Under the pieces are notes generated by a model that was given only the letters and a program-made list of their open reading frames with translations, did not search any database and had not been told where the DNA came from. Both the position numbers and the translations under genes were made by a program. A stretch of DNA of 64,000 nucleotides from Cellulophaga sp. HaHaR_3_176 (GTDB taxonomy: Bacteria; Bacteroidota; Bacteroidia; Flavobacteriales; Flavobacteriaceae), in assembly GCF_019021925.1 (NCBI RefSeq), contig NZ_CP058990.1, positions 1,852,001 to 1,916,000 on the forward strand, read 5' to 3'. Positions 34,213 through 43,979 of this stretch are shown here, one piece after another (the first letter of the stretch is position 1; the number at the start of each line of letters is the position of its first letter).

Positions 34213-34914
34213 ATGAAGATTGCATTATTTGGCTATGGCAAAATGGGTAAAATGATTGAAGAGTTAGCTACAAAAAAAAATCATACCATTATTGCTAAAA
34301 TAAATGCCGATCAAACTGACATAGATTTTTCCAATATTGATGTTGCTATAGATTTCAGTCAGCCTTCTGCTGCCTTCAACAATATTAAATTATGTTTAGA
34401 AAACAACACTCCTATTATTTCAGGAACTACAGGTTGGTTAGATAAATATGACGATGCTGTTGCGCTTTGTAATGAGAATAATGGTGGTTTTATTTACGCT
34501 TCGAATTTTAGCTTAGGCGTTAATTTATTTTTTGAACTGAATGAATATTTAGCTAAAATGATGACAAACCTTAGAGATTATAACGTTTCTATGGAAGAAA
34601 TACATCATACACAAAAACTAGATGCACCAAGTGGTACTGCAATTACTTTAGCTGAAGGTGTTATAAAAAACACATCATACACTGGCTGGAGTTTAGAAAA
34701 CCCTAAAGAACACGAAATAAAAATCAACGCAGTTAGAGAAGGTCAAGTACCAGGCACACATATTGTAGATTATAAAAGTGATGTAGACAGTATAGAAATT
34801 AAACATACCGCAGATAATAGAGAGGGATTTGCTTTAGGGGCTATTGCTGCTGCCGAATGGTTAATTGGTAAACATGGTGTTTTTAACATGAAAGATGTTT
34901 TACACTTACGTTAA
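34213..34914 (+). CDS. dapB: 4-hydroxy-tetrahydrodipicolinate reductase
   Basis: 233 residues. The nucleotide-binding GYGKMG (7-12), the catalytic segment EEIHHTQKLDAPSGTA with the His-His and Lys, and ISGTTGW are DapB signatures. The enzyme makes tetrahydrodipicolinate on the path to diaminopimelate and lysine. It lies 3 bp after the DUF5683 gene and is slightly shorter than E. coli DapB (273), as is usual in this phylum. Confidence 0.92.
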   Translation: MKIALFGYGKMGKMIEELATKKNHTIIAKINADQTDIDFSNIDVAIDFSQPSAAFNNIKLCLENNTPIISGTTGWLDKYDDAVALCNENNGGFIYASNFSLGVNLFFELNEYLAKMMTNLRDYNVSMEEIHHTQKLDAPSGTAITLAEGVIKNTSYTGWSLENPKEHEIKINAVREGQVPGTHIVDYKSDVDSIEIKHTADNREGFALGAIAAAEWLIGKHGVFNMKDVLHLR

Positions 34915-34948
34915 AAAAATTTAGTCTTAAAAATAAAGAAAAAGTAGA

Positions 34949-36682
34949 ATGAACATATCACAGTGGTTAGTTTTTATCTTAATCATTCAAGTTATACATT
35001 TTGTAGGTACTTGGAAATTATACGTTAAAGCAGGAAGAAAAGCGTGGGAAGCGGCAATACCTGTTTATAATGCTATTGTTTTAATGCAAATTATTAACCG
35101 CCCAAAATGGTGGACAATTTTACTTTTTATTCCTATTATCAATCTCTTAATGTTTCCTGTTGTTTGGGTAGAAACAATTAGAAGTTTTGGAAAAAATACA
35201 ACATTAGATTCGTGGCTTGTAATACTAACTTTTGGTTTTTACATCTACTATGTCAATTATGCTCTAGATGTAAAATACATAGAAGATCGCAGTTTACAGC
35301 CTAAAACTACGGTTGGAGAATGGATAAGCTCTATCGTATTTGCTGTGGTTGCAGCAAGTATCGTACACACCTATTTCGTACAACCATATGTTATACCTAC
35401 AAGCTCGTTAGAGAAAACATTACTAGTAGGCGATTTCTTGTTCGTTAGTAAGTTTCATTATGGCGCTAGAGTACCGATGACAGTTGTTGCAGCACCAATG
35501 GTACATGATTCTTTACCAATCATTAAAACAAAATCATACATCGCAGATGTTAACCCTGAAACTTACAAAACATCTTGGAAAAACAAACTACGCCTTCCAT
35601 ATTTAAGATTCCCTGGTTTTAAAAAAGTAAAGAAAAATGATATTGTCGTTTTCAGCTGGCCAGCAGATACTGTTTATCAGTTTTATAAGAAAGATAATGG
35701 AGTTATTAAACCTATCGATAAAAAATCAAACTACGTAAAACGTTGTGTAGGTACACCTGGTGATTCACTTTCTGTTATAAATGGTGATGTTTATATTAAT
35801 GGGAAAGAGCTTATCTTATCAGATCGTGCAAAACCACAGTTTATGCATGTTGTTACTGCTGATAAAGATATAGACAACCCAATTATCAAACTTCTTGGTC
35901 GTGATAACTATTCAGCAGGTGTTATAAGAATACCTAAAGAAGCATTATTACAAGATAAAGCTGATGAAGTACTGAAGACAAGGACATCTCTTGAAAAAAT
36001 TAAAGAAGATGAGAAATACAATTATTACACAGGTGGCATAACTAGTCAAGCAGGAAACTTTTTAAAAGCTGAAAATGTTAGAAACATGGCCGTTTTTAAT
36101 ATGAGCATACAAGAAGCTAAAGAATTTGTTGGTAAATCTGGTATTTTAGAAATCGATAGGTTTAGTTATAATACACCAGGATCTGATGTTTTTCCTCAAA
36201 ACAAAAACCTTACCGGTACGTCTGATAATTTTGGACCTATTTATTTACCACAAGCAGGCGAAACCATTAATTTAACTCTAGAAACATTACCATATTATAA
36301 AAAAATAATTAGAGATTACGAGGATCATACTTTAGATGTTTCTGGCAATCAAATTATAATTGATGGTCAGGTTACAAGCACATATACATTTAGACAAGGA
36401 TATTATTGGATGATGGGTGACAATAGACACCGTTCAGAAGATAGTCGTGTTTGGGGTTATGTTCCTGAAGATCATATTGTAGGTACACCAATTTTCATCT
36501 GGTTTAGTGTAGATAATTTCACGCAAGGCATTGGCAATTGGAAAGTTCGTTGGGACAGAGTATTTACAACTGTTAATGGAGAAGGCGAACCGACATCATT
36601 CTTTAAATATTTTTTAATACTATTAGCTGGGTATTTTGCTTTTGATTATTTCAGAAAAAAGAAAAAAGCTAAAAACAACTAA
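34949..36682 (+). CDS. lepB: Signal peptidase I, long Bacteroidota form
   Basis: 577 residues, about twice the size of many bacterial LepB. A multi-helix N-terminal membrane part (about 1-115, DUF5684-like GRKAWEAAIPVYNAIVL) precedes the S26 domain. The nucleophile lies in IPTSSLEKTLLVGDF (near 152) and the general-base Lys in NYVKRCVGTPGDSL (near 260). GDNRHRSEDSRVWGYV closes the fold. A roughly 170-residue insertion separates the Lys region and the last motif. It removes signal peptides of Sec and Tat substrates. Confidence 0.9.
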   Translation: MNISQWLVFILIIQVIHFVGTWKLYVKAGRKAWEAAIPVYNAIVLMQIINRPKWWTILLFIPIINLLMFPVVWVETIRSFGKNTTLDSWLVILTFGFYIYYVNYALDVKYIEDRSLQPKTTVGEWISSIVFAVVAASIVHTYFVQPYVIPTSSLEKTLLVGDFLFVSKFHYGARVPMTVVAAPMVHDSLPIIKTKSYIADVNPETYKTSWKNKLRLPYLRFPGFKKVKKNDIVVFSWPADTVYQFYKKDNGVIKPIDKKSNYVKRCVGTPGDSLSVINGDVYINGKELILSDRAKPQFMHVVTADKDIDNPIIKLLGRDNYSAGVIRIPKEALLQDKADEVLKTRTSLEKIKEDEKYNYYTGGITSQAGNFLKAENVRNMAVFNMSIQEAKEFVGKSGILEIDRFSYNTPGSDVFPQNKNLTGTSDNFGPIYLPQAGETINLTLETLPYYKKIIRDYEDHTLDVSGNQIIIDGQVTSTYTFRQGYYWMMGDNRHRSEDSRVWGYVPEDHIVGTPIFIWFSVDNFTQGIGNWKVRWDRVFTTVNGEGEPTSFFKYFLILLAGYFAFDYFRKKKKAKNN

Positions 36683-36691
36683 TTTATAGTT

Positions 36692-37324
36692 ATGAGTGTT
36701 ATAATGCATCCTGGGTATTTTTTAAACCTAACAAATTTTGCTGTAATAGCTCAAAAAGAAATTATTTGGGAAGTTTCTGGCAATTACCAAAAACAGAGTT
36801 ATAGAAACCGATGTGATATTGCTAATGACAGAGGTCTACACACCTTAAGTATACCCGTTAAACACAACGGCAAAAGCAAAGATAGTAATGCATATGCTGA
36901 TGTTAAAATAGACAACAAGTATGCTTGGCAACGCCAACATTGGAGAACTTTACAAACAGCATACCGAACATCTCCTTTTTTTGAGTTTTATGAAGATGAA
37001 ATTTCTGTTTTATATACGCAAGAGTATGACAACCTATTAGATTTCAATTTAAAAACTATTGAAGTTATTTGTGACTGTTTACAAATGGAAATGCCAACAG
37101 GCAAAACAACCATATATCACAAGTCATTAAAAAAAGAAATAGAAGCGCGTCATTTAATAAGTGCTAAAAATAAAGTTAATGTAACTTTTGAGTCCTATGT
37201 TCAAGTATTTGGTGAAAGAAATGGGTTTATAGAAAACTTAAGTATTTTAGACTTGCTTTTTAACGAAGGTACAAATGCTTTAACTTATTTAGAAAGTATT
37301 GCAACAGATTTTATAGATGCTTAG
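36692..37324 (+). CDS. WbqC-like family protein
   Basis: 210 residues. YQKQSYRNRCDIANDRGLHTLSIPVKH and WQRQHWRTLQTAYRTSPFFEFYEDEI match the WbqC family, which includes proteins linked to polysaccharide biosynthesis. Activity is not established. It follows lepB by 9 bp and overlaps the next gene by 8 nt. Confidence 0.8.
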   Translation: MSVIMHPGYFLNLTNFAVIAQKEIIWEVSGNYQKQSYRNRCDIANDRGLHTLSIPVKHNGKSKDSNAYADVKIDNKYAWQRQHWRTLQTAYRTSPFFEFYEDEISVLYTQEYDNLLDFNLKTIEVICDCLQMEMPTGKTTIYHKSLKKEIEARHLISAKNKVNVTFESYVQVFGERNGFIENLSILDLLFNEGTNALTYLESIATDFIDA

Positions 37325-37637
37325 GTTCACAATTCATTATGGTATTCATTTTCTAGTTCCCTTTTTAATAGGTTACTTTTTTTATACTGATAATAGACAA
37401 AAAGCTATTCTAATTTTATTGGCAGGTATATTAATAGATGTCGACCATTTATTTACTTCACCTATTTTCGTTTCTAATAGATGTAGTATTAACTTCCATT
37501 TTTTTCATCAATATTGGGCTATAGCGCTATATTTTTGCTTATTATTCTTTAAGAAAACAAGAATATTTGGCATTGCACTACTCTTACATATAATTGCAGA
37601 TTATACAGACTGTTACCTAATGAGTTTTGAGTCGTAG
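37317..37637 (+). CDS. DUF6122-like small membrane protein
   Basis: 106 residues with three to four membrane helices and a polar LIDVDHLF motif. HYGIHFLVPF and LLHIIADYTDC are typical of a Flavobacteriaceae family placed after wbqC. The arrangement of Asp and His resembles small metal-dependent membrane hydrolases, but no function is known. Its end overlaps the convergent hydrolase gene by 21 bp. Confidence 0.65.
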   Translation: MLRFTIHYGIHFLVPFLIGYFFYTDNRQKAILILLAGILIDVDHLFTSPIFVSNRCSINFHFFHQYWAIALYFCLLFFKKTRIFGIALLLHIIADYTDCYLMSFES

Positions 37638-38648
37638 AGAAGCCATTACAGGAAAATGATCAGAAAGCTTCTCTTTGTAGTTTTTATGAGCTATTACTTC
37701 AAAATCAGTATCCGTTAATATAAAATCAATCCGAACTGGATAGTATTCAAAATTATAAGTCTTACCATACCCAGAACCCTTTTCTTGAAAAGTATCTATT
37801 AAATCGCCTTCTTTTATTGTTTTATACACGTTTGAATATTGCGTACTATTAAAATCTCCACAAACAATTGTTTTATACTTTGTTGTTTTTCTGTGTTCAG
37901 AAACTATTCTCGCTTGTTCTTGTTGCTTTTTAAAGGTTTTAGATAATCGAGTATACAACTTTGAAGATTCTTCTCTAGCTAAAACCTCAGGGTTAGGAAC
38001 CACTTGTAATGATTGTAAATGTAAGTTGTACACCCTAATCGTATCGTTTTTATAAGCAACATCTACAAAAGCCCCATCATTTGATGTCCCCGGAAAATCT
38101 AATAAACCTTTAGTTAAAAGTGGGTATTTTGAATAGATTCCTAATTTAACTTTGTTCTGATTTTTTATATACTCTATGTATTTGTATTTATAATTTTTAA
38201 AATCGTCACGCTTTAAATAGTTAAACTCTTGAAAACAAACTATATCAGGATTTTCTTCTGAAATTAGATCCTTAAGCCTTATAAAGTCATCATCTCGTTT
38301 ACCGTGATTAATACCATGAAACCCCCTCACATTATAAGTCATAATTTTTAAATCACTTTCATTCACTTTTTTATCTGCAAAGCGAAGCATAAAAAAAGAG
38401 TTTAATGAAAAATAGCCAATAACAAGTATTATAAGAGAAAGCCATAGTTGCCTTTTTCTAAGCACCAACCAAACTAAAAGAAATAGAATGTTTAATAGAA
38501 CTAACAAAGGTATACTCAAGCTAAAAATAGCAGCTACAGGCACCATATCTGTAGGTATATATGGTACAAGACAAGAAAGCAACAACAATACTCCAAAAAG
38601 TATATTGAATCTAAAAAAAAGCTTTTTTAAATACTTTAATAAACGCAC
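37617..38648 (-). CDS. Endonuclease/exonuclease/phosphatase family membrane protein
   Basis: 343 residues. Three N-terminal membrane helices (about 10-95) and a periplasm-facing EEP domain: MTYNVRGFHG (metal Asn), CFQEFN (Glu), GDFNSTQYS and SDHFPVMASL. The fold covers phosphodiesterases acting on nucleic acids, lipids or sugar phosphates. The substrate is unknown. Three nucleotides separate it from the rhomboid gene upstream. Confidence 0.8.
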   Translation of the reverse strand: MRLLKYLKKLFFRFNILFGVLLLLSCLVPYIPTDMVPVAAIFSLSIPLLVLLNILFLLVWLVLRKRQLWLSLIILVIGYFSLNSFFMLRFADKKVNESDLKIMTYNVRGFHGINHGKRDDDFIRLKDLISEENPDIVCFQEFNYLKRDDFKNYKYKYIEYIKNQNKVKLGIYSKYPLLTKGLLDFPGTSNDGAFVDVAYKNDTIRVYNLHLQSLQVVPNPEVLAREESSKLYTRLSKTFKKQQEQARIVSEHRKTTKYKTIVCGDFNSTQYSNVYKTIKEGDLIDTFQEKGSGYGKTYNFEYYPVRIDFILTDTDFEVIAHKNYKEKLSDHFPVMASLRLKTH

Positions 38649-38651
38649 AGA

Positions 38652-39521
38652 CTATTCTTTTCCTACTTTAAACAAAAAATCTTTTTCTTCTTTGGATAAG
38701 CTTTCGTAACCAGATTTACTTATTTTATCTAGTATAGTATCTACTTTACGCTGGTGAGATTCCTCGTTATAATCAATTGATTTTTTAAGGTTCGATGTTC
38801 TTGGCTTACGATAAACAGTTTTTAGTGGTGCTTTTTTATTCTTTTTAAATAAATTACTTATAGCATCAAGCATATTTGAAAAGCCTTCACCAATGTCAGT
38901 ACCCGAAGTAAGTTTACGTGCATAATAATACCCAATAAATGCACCGCCTAAATGTGATAAACGCCCACCTATATTAGAGCCTCCTCCAATTTGAACTAAA
39001 TCTACCAATACAAAAAATACACCTATATGCCAAAGCTTTACATTAAAGAATATTACACGAATCTCTTGATTTGGAGTATATGTACAAATAAAAATCAGAA
39101 CAGCAGTAACACCTGCTGAAGCACCTATTAAAGCATTGTTTTTCTCTAATAGCGCAGGAAATATATTATAACTTAAAAGGTATATTATACCTCCAAAAAT
39201 TACACCTAAAAAATATACATTAATAAACTTACGCTCACTATACAGGTTCATAAAAATTCGGCCTGTAAAATAAAGCATCAACATATTCCAAAAAATATGA
39301 CCTAAGCCTCCATGAAAAAAAGCATAAGTAACTATAGACCAAGGTTGCTGTATAAATGGTAAAAAACCTTGAGGCAACTCAAACCAATGAACTATAGTAT
39401 TCAGATCACCACCAAATAAAGTACTAAAAAGCCTTGTCAGAACAAAAATAAGCACATTTAAGGCTATAATTTTTTCTGCAATATTTAAGCGCGAAAATTG
39501 ATATTTTAAATCTGTTGCCAT
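38652..39521 (-). CDS. Rhomboid family intramembrane serine protease
   Basis: 289 residues. Six membrane helices with HGGLGHIFWNMLMLY, the nucleophile motif GASAGVTAVL and HLGGAFIGYYYARK supplying His. A basic cytoplasmic tail of about 85 residues follows. A C-terminal segment resembling DUF6576 (DKISKSGYESLSKEEKDFLFKVGKE) is typical of Bacteroidota rhomboids. It is adjacent to a second rhomboid (1-bp gap); the two are paralogous rather than duplicates. Confidence 0.85.
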   Translation of the reverse strand: MATDLKYQFSRLNIAEKIIALNVLIFVLTRLFSTLFGGDLNTIVHWFELPQGFLPFIQQPWSIVTYAFFHGGLGHIFWNMLMLYFTGRIFMNLYSERKFINVYFLGVIFGGIIYLLSYNIFPALLEKNNALIGASAGVTAVLIFICTYTPNQEIRVIFFNVKLWHIGVFFVLVDLVQIGGGSNIGGRLSHLGGAFIGYYYARKLTSGTDIGEGFSNMLDAISNLFKKNKKAPLKTVYRKPRTSNLKKSIDYNEESHQRKVDTILDKISKSGYESLSKEEKDFLFKVGKE

Positions 39522-39522
39522 T

Positions 39523-40266
39523 TTAGTCCCACCTATTTTTATTAAATGAATTGTTCTTCCAGTACATCATCACTAAAAAACCAACCAACGCCCCACCTAT
39601 GTGGGCCATATACGCTGTATTACTTGGGCTAAAAAATGATTGTCCCGTAAACGCAGAAATAACATCTAACAAAATAATACCTGGTATAAAAAACTTAGCT
39701 TTTATAGGTATAGGTAAAAATATCATCATCAGTTTCGCATTAGGGTTCATTACCCCAAAAGCTGCTAAAATTCCCATAATACAACCAGAAGCTCCAACCA
39801 TAGAAGCATTGTATACTGGAAATATATCCTGTAATTGTAATTTTTGAGCATTTGTAACTCCCTCTAAAAGCTGATTACTTGTCAGCATTTGTGTAATCTG
39901 ATCGGCATTTAAACCCGAACTAATCAAATCTGAAAAAGCAGGTAAATATGTAAAGTAATAATACCCTAATTGAAATAAAACAGCTCCGAAACCTGCCGAG
40001 AAATATAAAAACAAAAATTGCTTTTTACCTAAATATTGCTCAACTGCCGAACCAAACATCCATAAACCAATCATATTAAACAGAATATGCATTGTGCCAC
40101 CATGCATAAACATGTGTGTTACAATCTGCCAAATTTGAAAATTTTCGTTTTTAGGAAACCACAGTGCAAACCATTGGTACATCTGATCTCCTAATATCTG
40201 AGTCGCTACAAAAAATAAAACATTAACAATTATTAAATGTTTTACTGCATCGGTTATTTTTACCAT
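39523..40266 (-). CDS. Rhomboid family intramembrane serine protease
   Basis: 247 residues. THMFMHGGTMHILFNMIGLW, the nucleophile GASGCIMGILAAFG and HIGGALVGFLVM give a complete rhomboid active site. An insertion of about 40 residues lies between helices 3 and 4 (FSDLISSGLNADQITQML). It abuts mutL at 40267 with no gap, so the two genes are likely cotranscribed. Confidence 0.87.
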   Translation of the reverse strand: MVKITDAVKHLIIVNVLFFVATQILGDQMYQWFALWFPKNENFQIWQIVTHMFMHGGTMHILFNMIGLWMFGSAVEQYLGKKQFLFLYFSAGFGAVLFQLGYYYFTYLPAFSDLISSGLNADQITQMLTSNQLLEGVTNAQKLQLQDIFPVYNASMVGASGCIMGILAAFGVMNPNAKLMMIFLPIPIKAKFFIPGIILLDVISAFTGQSFFSPSNTAYMAHIGGALVGFLVMMYWKNNSFNKNRWD

Positions 40267-42147
40267 TTACATGAATTTTTTATCAATATCATCACCTGTA
40301 ATAGTGATATATATTGGTTTATTAAACGGACTTATTTTGAATTCCTTACAAGCAAACAAATCGTTTACCAAGGCCATTTGAGAATCATTATCTAACTGTT
40401 CGCCTGTTTTTACCGCTAATGTTTTACATAATGTTTTCGAAACAATATCTGACTGCGAAAAACTATCTATTTGCACATCTAATTGATAATCAGATATTAA
40501 TTGATCTAAAACCATACCTACTTCACTTTCCGGAACCAATAAAGGTACTCCCGAAATTTCAACCAATTCGTCTTCTATCTTATCAAAAGCAAAACCAAGT
40601 GTTTTTAAACTGTCGAGAATTTCTTCAATAATTACAATATCTGATTTAGAAAAAGATAGCGACAACGGGAATAATAATTGTTGACTCACGGCTTCTTTAA
40701 TTGTAATATTCTTCAAGAAATTTTCATACAAAACTCTTTGGTGCGCCCTACTTTGGTCTATAACAATCATCCCTGATTTTATAGTTGTAACAATATATTT
40801 TCGCTTAAGCTGAAAGGTTGTTGCTACGTGGTCTAACGCTTTTTTAGAATCGTCGAAAATAGATCCTGTAATTGCTTCTGACTCGAAACTTACACTACTA
40901 AAATCAGATTCTTTACCAACTTTAGACTCTAGACCTACATACAAATTCTCCCACCCTTTTGTATTTGGTTTCTCGTATGAAGAACGATTTGTTCCACCGC
41001 CACCGCTACCAGATGATTTTGATGGACTAGCCATATCATGAGAAAAAGGGTTAAAAGTAGCATCGACTACTACTTTAGGTACTTCTGCTCCTTTACCTTT
41101 ATAAGCATACGGAGTATCTAAATTTTGATCTTGCTCAAAATCTAAAGCAGGCACTACATTAAATTGCCCTAGTGCGTGTTTTATTGCTGAACGTAGTAAA
41201 GCATAAATAGTATGCTCATCGTCAAACTTAATTTCTGTTTTTGTTGGGTGTATATTTATATCAATAGAAGATGGATCTACATCTAAATATAAAAAATAAC
41301 CAGGAAAATTACCTGGTTTTATAAGTCCCTCAAAAGCACTAACTACCGCATGGTGTAAATAAGCACTTTTTATAAATCTATTATTGACAAAAAAGAATTG
41401 TTCACCTCTACTCTTCTTTGAAAATTCTGGCTTTGTTATAAACCCTGTAATTTTAACTACCTGAGTTTCTTCTTCAACAGGTACTAATTTTTCATTTGTT
41501 TTACCACCAAAAACATTTACAATTCGCTGTCTGTAATTAGAGCTTGGTAAATTGAACAACTCACTCCCGTTATTATAAAAGTGAAATTGAATATTTGGGT
41601 GCGCTAATGCTACACGCTGAAACTCGTCTGTAATATGCCTAAACTCTACTTGAATAGATTTTAAAAAATTACGACGTGCAGGAATATTAAAGAATAAGTT
41701 TTTTACGCAAAGTGAAGTTCCTTTCGGTGTAACCGTAACATCTTGCGTAACAACTTTACTACCTTCTATTTTTAGTTGCACACCAACTTCATCTTCTTCT
41801 CTTTTTGTTAAAAGTTCGACATGTGCAATTGCGGCAATAGATGCTAAAGCTTCTCCTCTAAATCCTTTTGTATTTAAGCTGAATAAATCTTCAGCACTTT
41901 TTATTTTTGATGTTGCGTGGCGTTCAAAACTAAGCCTAGCATCGGTAGTACTCATACCAATACCATTATCTATAACTTGTATAAGTGCTTTACCGCCATC
42001 TTTTATAATTAATTTTATGGAGTCAGCACCTGCGTCAATAGCGTTTTCTAATAGTTCTTTTACTACAGAAGCTGGTCGCTGAACAACCTCACCTGCAGCA
42101 ATTTGGTTTGCAACATGGTCCGGTAAAAGTTGAATTATATCAGCCAT
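40267..42147 (-). CDS. mutL: DNA mismatch repair protein MutL with altered nuclease motifs
   Basis: 626 residues. The N-terminal GHKL ATPase is intact: ENAIDAGA, DNGIGMS, TKGFRGEALASIA. The C-terminal dimer domain is present, but the endonuclease motif DQHA(x)2E(x)4E reads DQSRAHQRVLYE (near 464), losing the His and the first Glu. The CPHGRP motif reads SPFNKP (near 604). Endonuclease activity is therefore doubtful, although ATPase and clamp functions should remain. It has a disordered linker with GSGGGGTN. Confidence 0.9.
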   Translation of the reverse strand: MADIIQLLPDHVANQIAAGEVVQRPASVVKELLENAIDAGADSIKLIIKDGGKALIQVIDNGIGMSTTDARLSFERHATSKIKSAEDLFSLNTKGFRGEALASIAAIAHVELLTKREEDEVGVQLKIEGSKVVTQDVTVTPKGTSLCVKNLFFNIPARRNFLKSIQVEFRHITDEFQRVALAHPNIQFHFYNNGSELFNLPSSNYRQRIVNVFGGKTNEKLVPVEEETQVVKITGFITKPEFSKKSRGEQFFFVNNRFIKSAYLHHAVVSAFEGLIKPGNFPGYFLYLDVDPSSIDINIHPTKTEIKFDDEHTIYALLRSAIKHALGQFNVVPALDFEQDQNLDTPYAYKGKGAEVPKVVVDATFNPFSHDMASPSKSSGSGGGGTNRSSYEKPNTKGWENLYVGLESKVGKESDFSSVSFESEAITGSIFDDSKKALDHVATTFQLKRKYIVTTIKSGMIVIDQSRAHQRVLYENFLKNITIKEAVSQQLLFPLSLSFSKSDIVIIEEILDSLKTLGFAFDKIEDELVEISGVPLLVPESEVGMVLDQLISDYQLDVQIDSFSQSDIVSKTLCKTLAVKTGEQLDNDSQMALVNDLFACKEFKISPFNKPIYITITGDDIDKKFM

Positions 42148-42437
42148 TAAAATCTTGTAAACATGGATAAATCAAAGTCAAAAAACCATAAGACGATTAA
42201 AAAAAGAACCGCAATAATGACTATCAACCGAAAGTTAATTTCTCTATTTCCTTTATTTCTACTCGCTTTTCGAGCATCACCCCAAGTACTCCTAAAATCG
42301 CCAGCGATTGGAGAGTTCTTGTACTTTGTAAATTTAGAATCGAACTTGTATGGGTTGTCTACACCCTCGTCTTCCATATAACGGGGCACATATTTAAAAC
42401 TAGTATTCGTACGAAGTTTGAAGCCTTTTAATCTCAA
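42147..42437 (-). CDS. Small single-helix membrane protein (often misnamed riboflavin synthase beta)
   Basis: About 96 residues from TTG 42437. The open frame runs further up to 42518, but the homologous part begins near FKLRTNTSFKYVPRY, and I saw no better ATG there. A basic YVPRYMEDEG..NPYKFDSKFTKYK stretch is followed by one C-terminal membrane helix (VIIAVLFLIVLWFFDFDL). No enzyme motif is present. The proteins in this position are sometimes labelled as riboflavin synthase because ribH is next door. The stop overlaps the mutL start. Confidence 0.55.
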   Translation of the reverse strand: MRLKGFKLRTNTSFKYVPRYMEDEGVDNPYKFDSKFTKYKNSPIAGDFRSTWGDARKASRNKGNREINFRLIVIIAVLFLIVLWFFDFDLSMFTRF

Positions 42438-42593
42438 GATAAAAAGTATTAGATTAGTATCAAAAGTACTGAAAATACAGCAGCCTACCTGATGCAGTAT
42501 GCTAAAAATTGTTAACATTCAACACCAAACCTAGTAATGACTACTTTTCTATATTCTCTTTAGAAAAAAATATGTTTTGCTTAAAAGAAGTAA

Positions 42594-43076
42594 TTAAGCT
42601 CCTAAAGCTGCCATTTTTATTGCAGCAATTGCAGCTTCAGTACCTTTATTACCATGCATACCTCCACTACGGTCTATTGCTTGTTGCAACGTATTGTCAG
42701 TTAATACACAGAAAATCACAGGTGTATCAGTCAAGATATTTAAATCTTTAATACCCTGAGCAGTAGCGCTACAAACAAAATCAAAATGTTTTGTTTCGCC
42801 TTGTATTACACTTCCGATAGCAATAACAGCATCAACATTTTGGGTTTTGATCATTTTTTTGCTGCCATATGTAAGCTCAAAACTACCTGGAACATCCCAA
42901 CGGATAATATTCTCGTCTGTTGCTCCACAATCTAACAAAGCCTCTTTAGCTCCATTAAACAAACCTTCTGTTATTTCTGTATTCCATTCAGAAACAACAA
43001 TCCCAAATCGAAAATTTTTCGCATTTGGGATTGTAGCTTTATCGTAAACCGATAAATTTTTATTGGCTGTTGCCAT
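42594..43076 (-). CDS. ribH: 6,7-dimethyl-8-ribityllumazine synthase
   Basis: 160 residues. SEWNTEITEGLFNGA, VPGSFELTYGSKKM and IGSVIQGETKHFDFV with catalytic His97 identify the lumazine synthase. It condenses 5-amino-6-ribitylaminouracil with dihydroxybutanone phosphate in riboflavin biosynthesis and assembles as a pentamer or capsid. It follows the TPR gene by 2 bp. Confidence 0.92.
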   Translation of the reverse strand: MATANKNLSVYDKATIPNAKNFRFGIVVSEWNTEITEGLFNGAKEALLDCGATDENIIRWDVPGSFELTYGSKKMIKTQNVDAVIAIGSVIQGETKHFDFVCSATAQGIKDLNILTDTPVIFCVLTDNTLQQAIDRSGGMHGNKGTEAAIAAIKMAALGA

Positions 43077-43078
43077 TT

Positions 43079-43855
43079 TTATTTATTTTTTGCCATTGCA
43101 ATAAACACAGCTACAGTACCTGCTTCTGATGAGCTTGCAAATTCGTCCTTAATTCTTTCAAAATATTTTAATGCTGCATCTGCATCACCTAACTCTAACG
43201 CTGTAGCACCTGCTTTTTGTAAAAACATTGGTGTTGTAAAGTTATTTGCATTAGCCGCAACTGCCTTCTCGTAATAATCTAATGCATCTTCTGGCTGGTT
43301 CAATTGCATAAAAGCATCACCTATAGCTCCTTTTGCTAAAGCTCCAGTTAAAGCATCAGTAGCGGTATAATCACCTAAGTAATCAATAGCTTCTTGATAT
43401 TTTTGAGTATTTAAGAAAGACATTCCTGCTGCATATGTTGCTAAGTTTGCATTCTTAGTACCTTTATAATTATCAATTACATCTACTAAACCGTATTTAC
43501 CATTTGCTCCGTTTAAAGCCGTATTGTAAAGAGAGTCTTGTACTGTTGTATTTTGTTGTGCTTGATTGTAAGCCTGCATTGCATAAAACATTTCGTTTCC
43601 TGCCTCAGCCTCTTTAGGCTTACTTATAAACTGGTCAAAAGCTAAATACCCAAGTACACATATTGCGATAACTCCGATAACACCTAAAATATATTTTTGG
43701 TTTTTAGCAACCCACTCTTCTGATTTAGAAGCACTTTCTTCTAAAGTATTAAAAACCTCAGCTGTTGTACTTTCTTGTTCATTAAATTCGAACTCGTCTG
43801 TTTTATCTATTTGTGGTTCCTTTGCTTTATATCCGCGCTTCTTGTATGTAGCCAT
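43079..43855 (-). CDS. Membrane-anchored TPR protein (YfgM/BamD-like)
   Basis: 258 residues. An acidic N-terminal region, one membrane helix (about 54-73, YILGVIGVIAICVLGYLAFDQ) and a periplasmic domain with TPR-like repeats (KYQEAIDYLGDYT, QPEDALDYYEKAVAAN, DADAALKYFERIKDE). Topology resembles YfgM, an ancillary factor of the Sec translocon. It is first in an operon with ribH. Confidence 0.75.
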   Translation of the reverse strand: MATYKKRGYKAKEPQIDKTDEFEFNEQESTTAEVFNTLEESASKSEEWVAKNQKYILGVIGVIAICVLGYLAFDQFISKPKEAEAGNEMFYAMQAYNQAQQNTTVQDSLYNTALNGANGKYGLVDVIDNYKGTKNANLATYAAGMSFLNTQKYQEAIDYLGDYTATDALTGALAKGAIGDAFMQLNQPEDALDYYEKAVAANANNFTTPMFLQKAGATALELGDADAALKYFERIKDEFASSSEAGTVAVFIAMAKNK

Positions 43856-43876
43856 TATTTGGTTTTATTAATCGCG

Positions 43877-43884
43877 CAAAAATA
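43877..43884 (-). promoter_or_regulatory. -7 box of the TPR-ribH operon
   Basis: The minus strand reads TATTTTTG, matching TAnnTTTG, 21 bp before the TPR gene ATG. The -33 region is not clear. Confidence 0.4.
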
Positions 43885-43979
43885 AAGTTTTTATTGAAAA
43901 TCGAAAGCTTCTTATTCGTTATTTTTCGATAATTTGCGCCTTCGTCTGCTATTCAATCTTAAAAATAGAGTTTTACAGA

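Noticed and set aside
3671..40266. Three rhomboids as a recent duplication
   Set aside because: The three differ in length, loops and motif context (GASG, GASA, GASG); only the two at 38652-40266 are adjacent, and these also differ clearly.
42147..42518. Riboflavin synthase beta subunit
   Set aside because: That name would come only from the neighbouring ribH. The sequence is a small basic protein with one membrane helix and no lumazine or riboflavin synthase motif.
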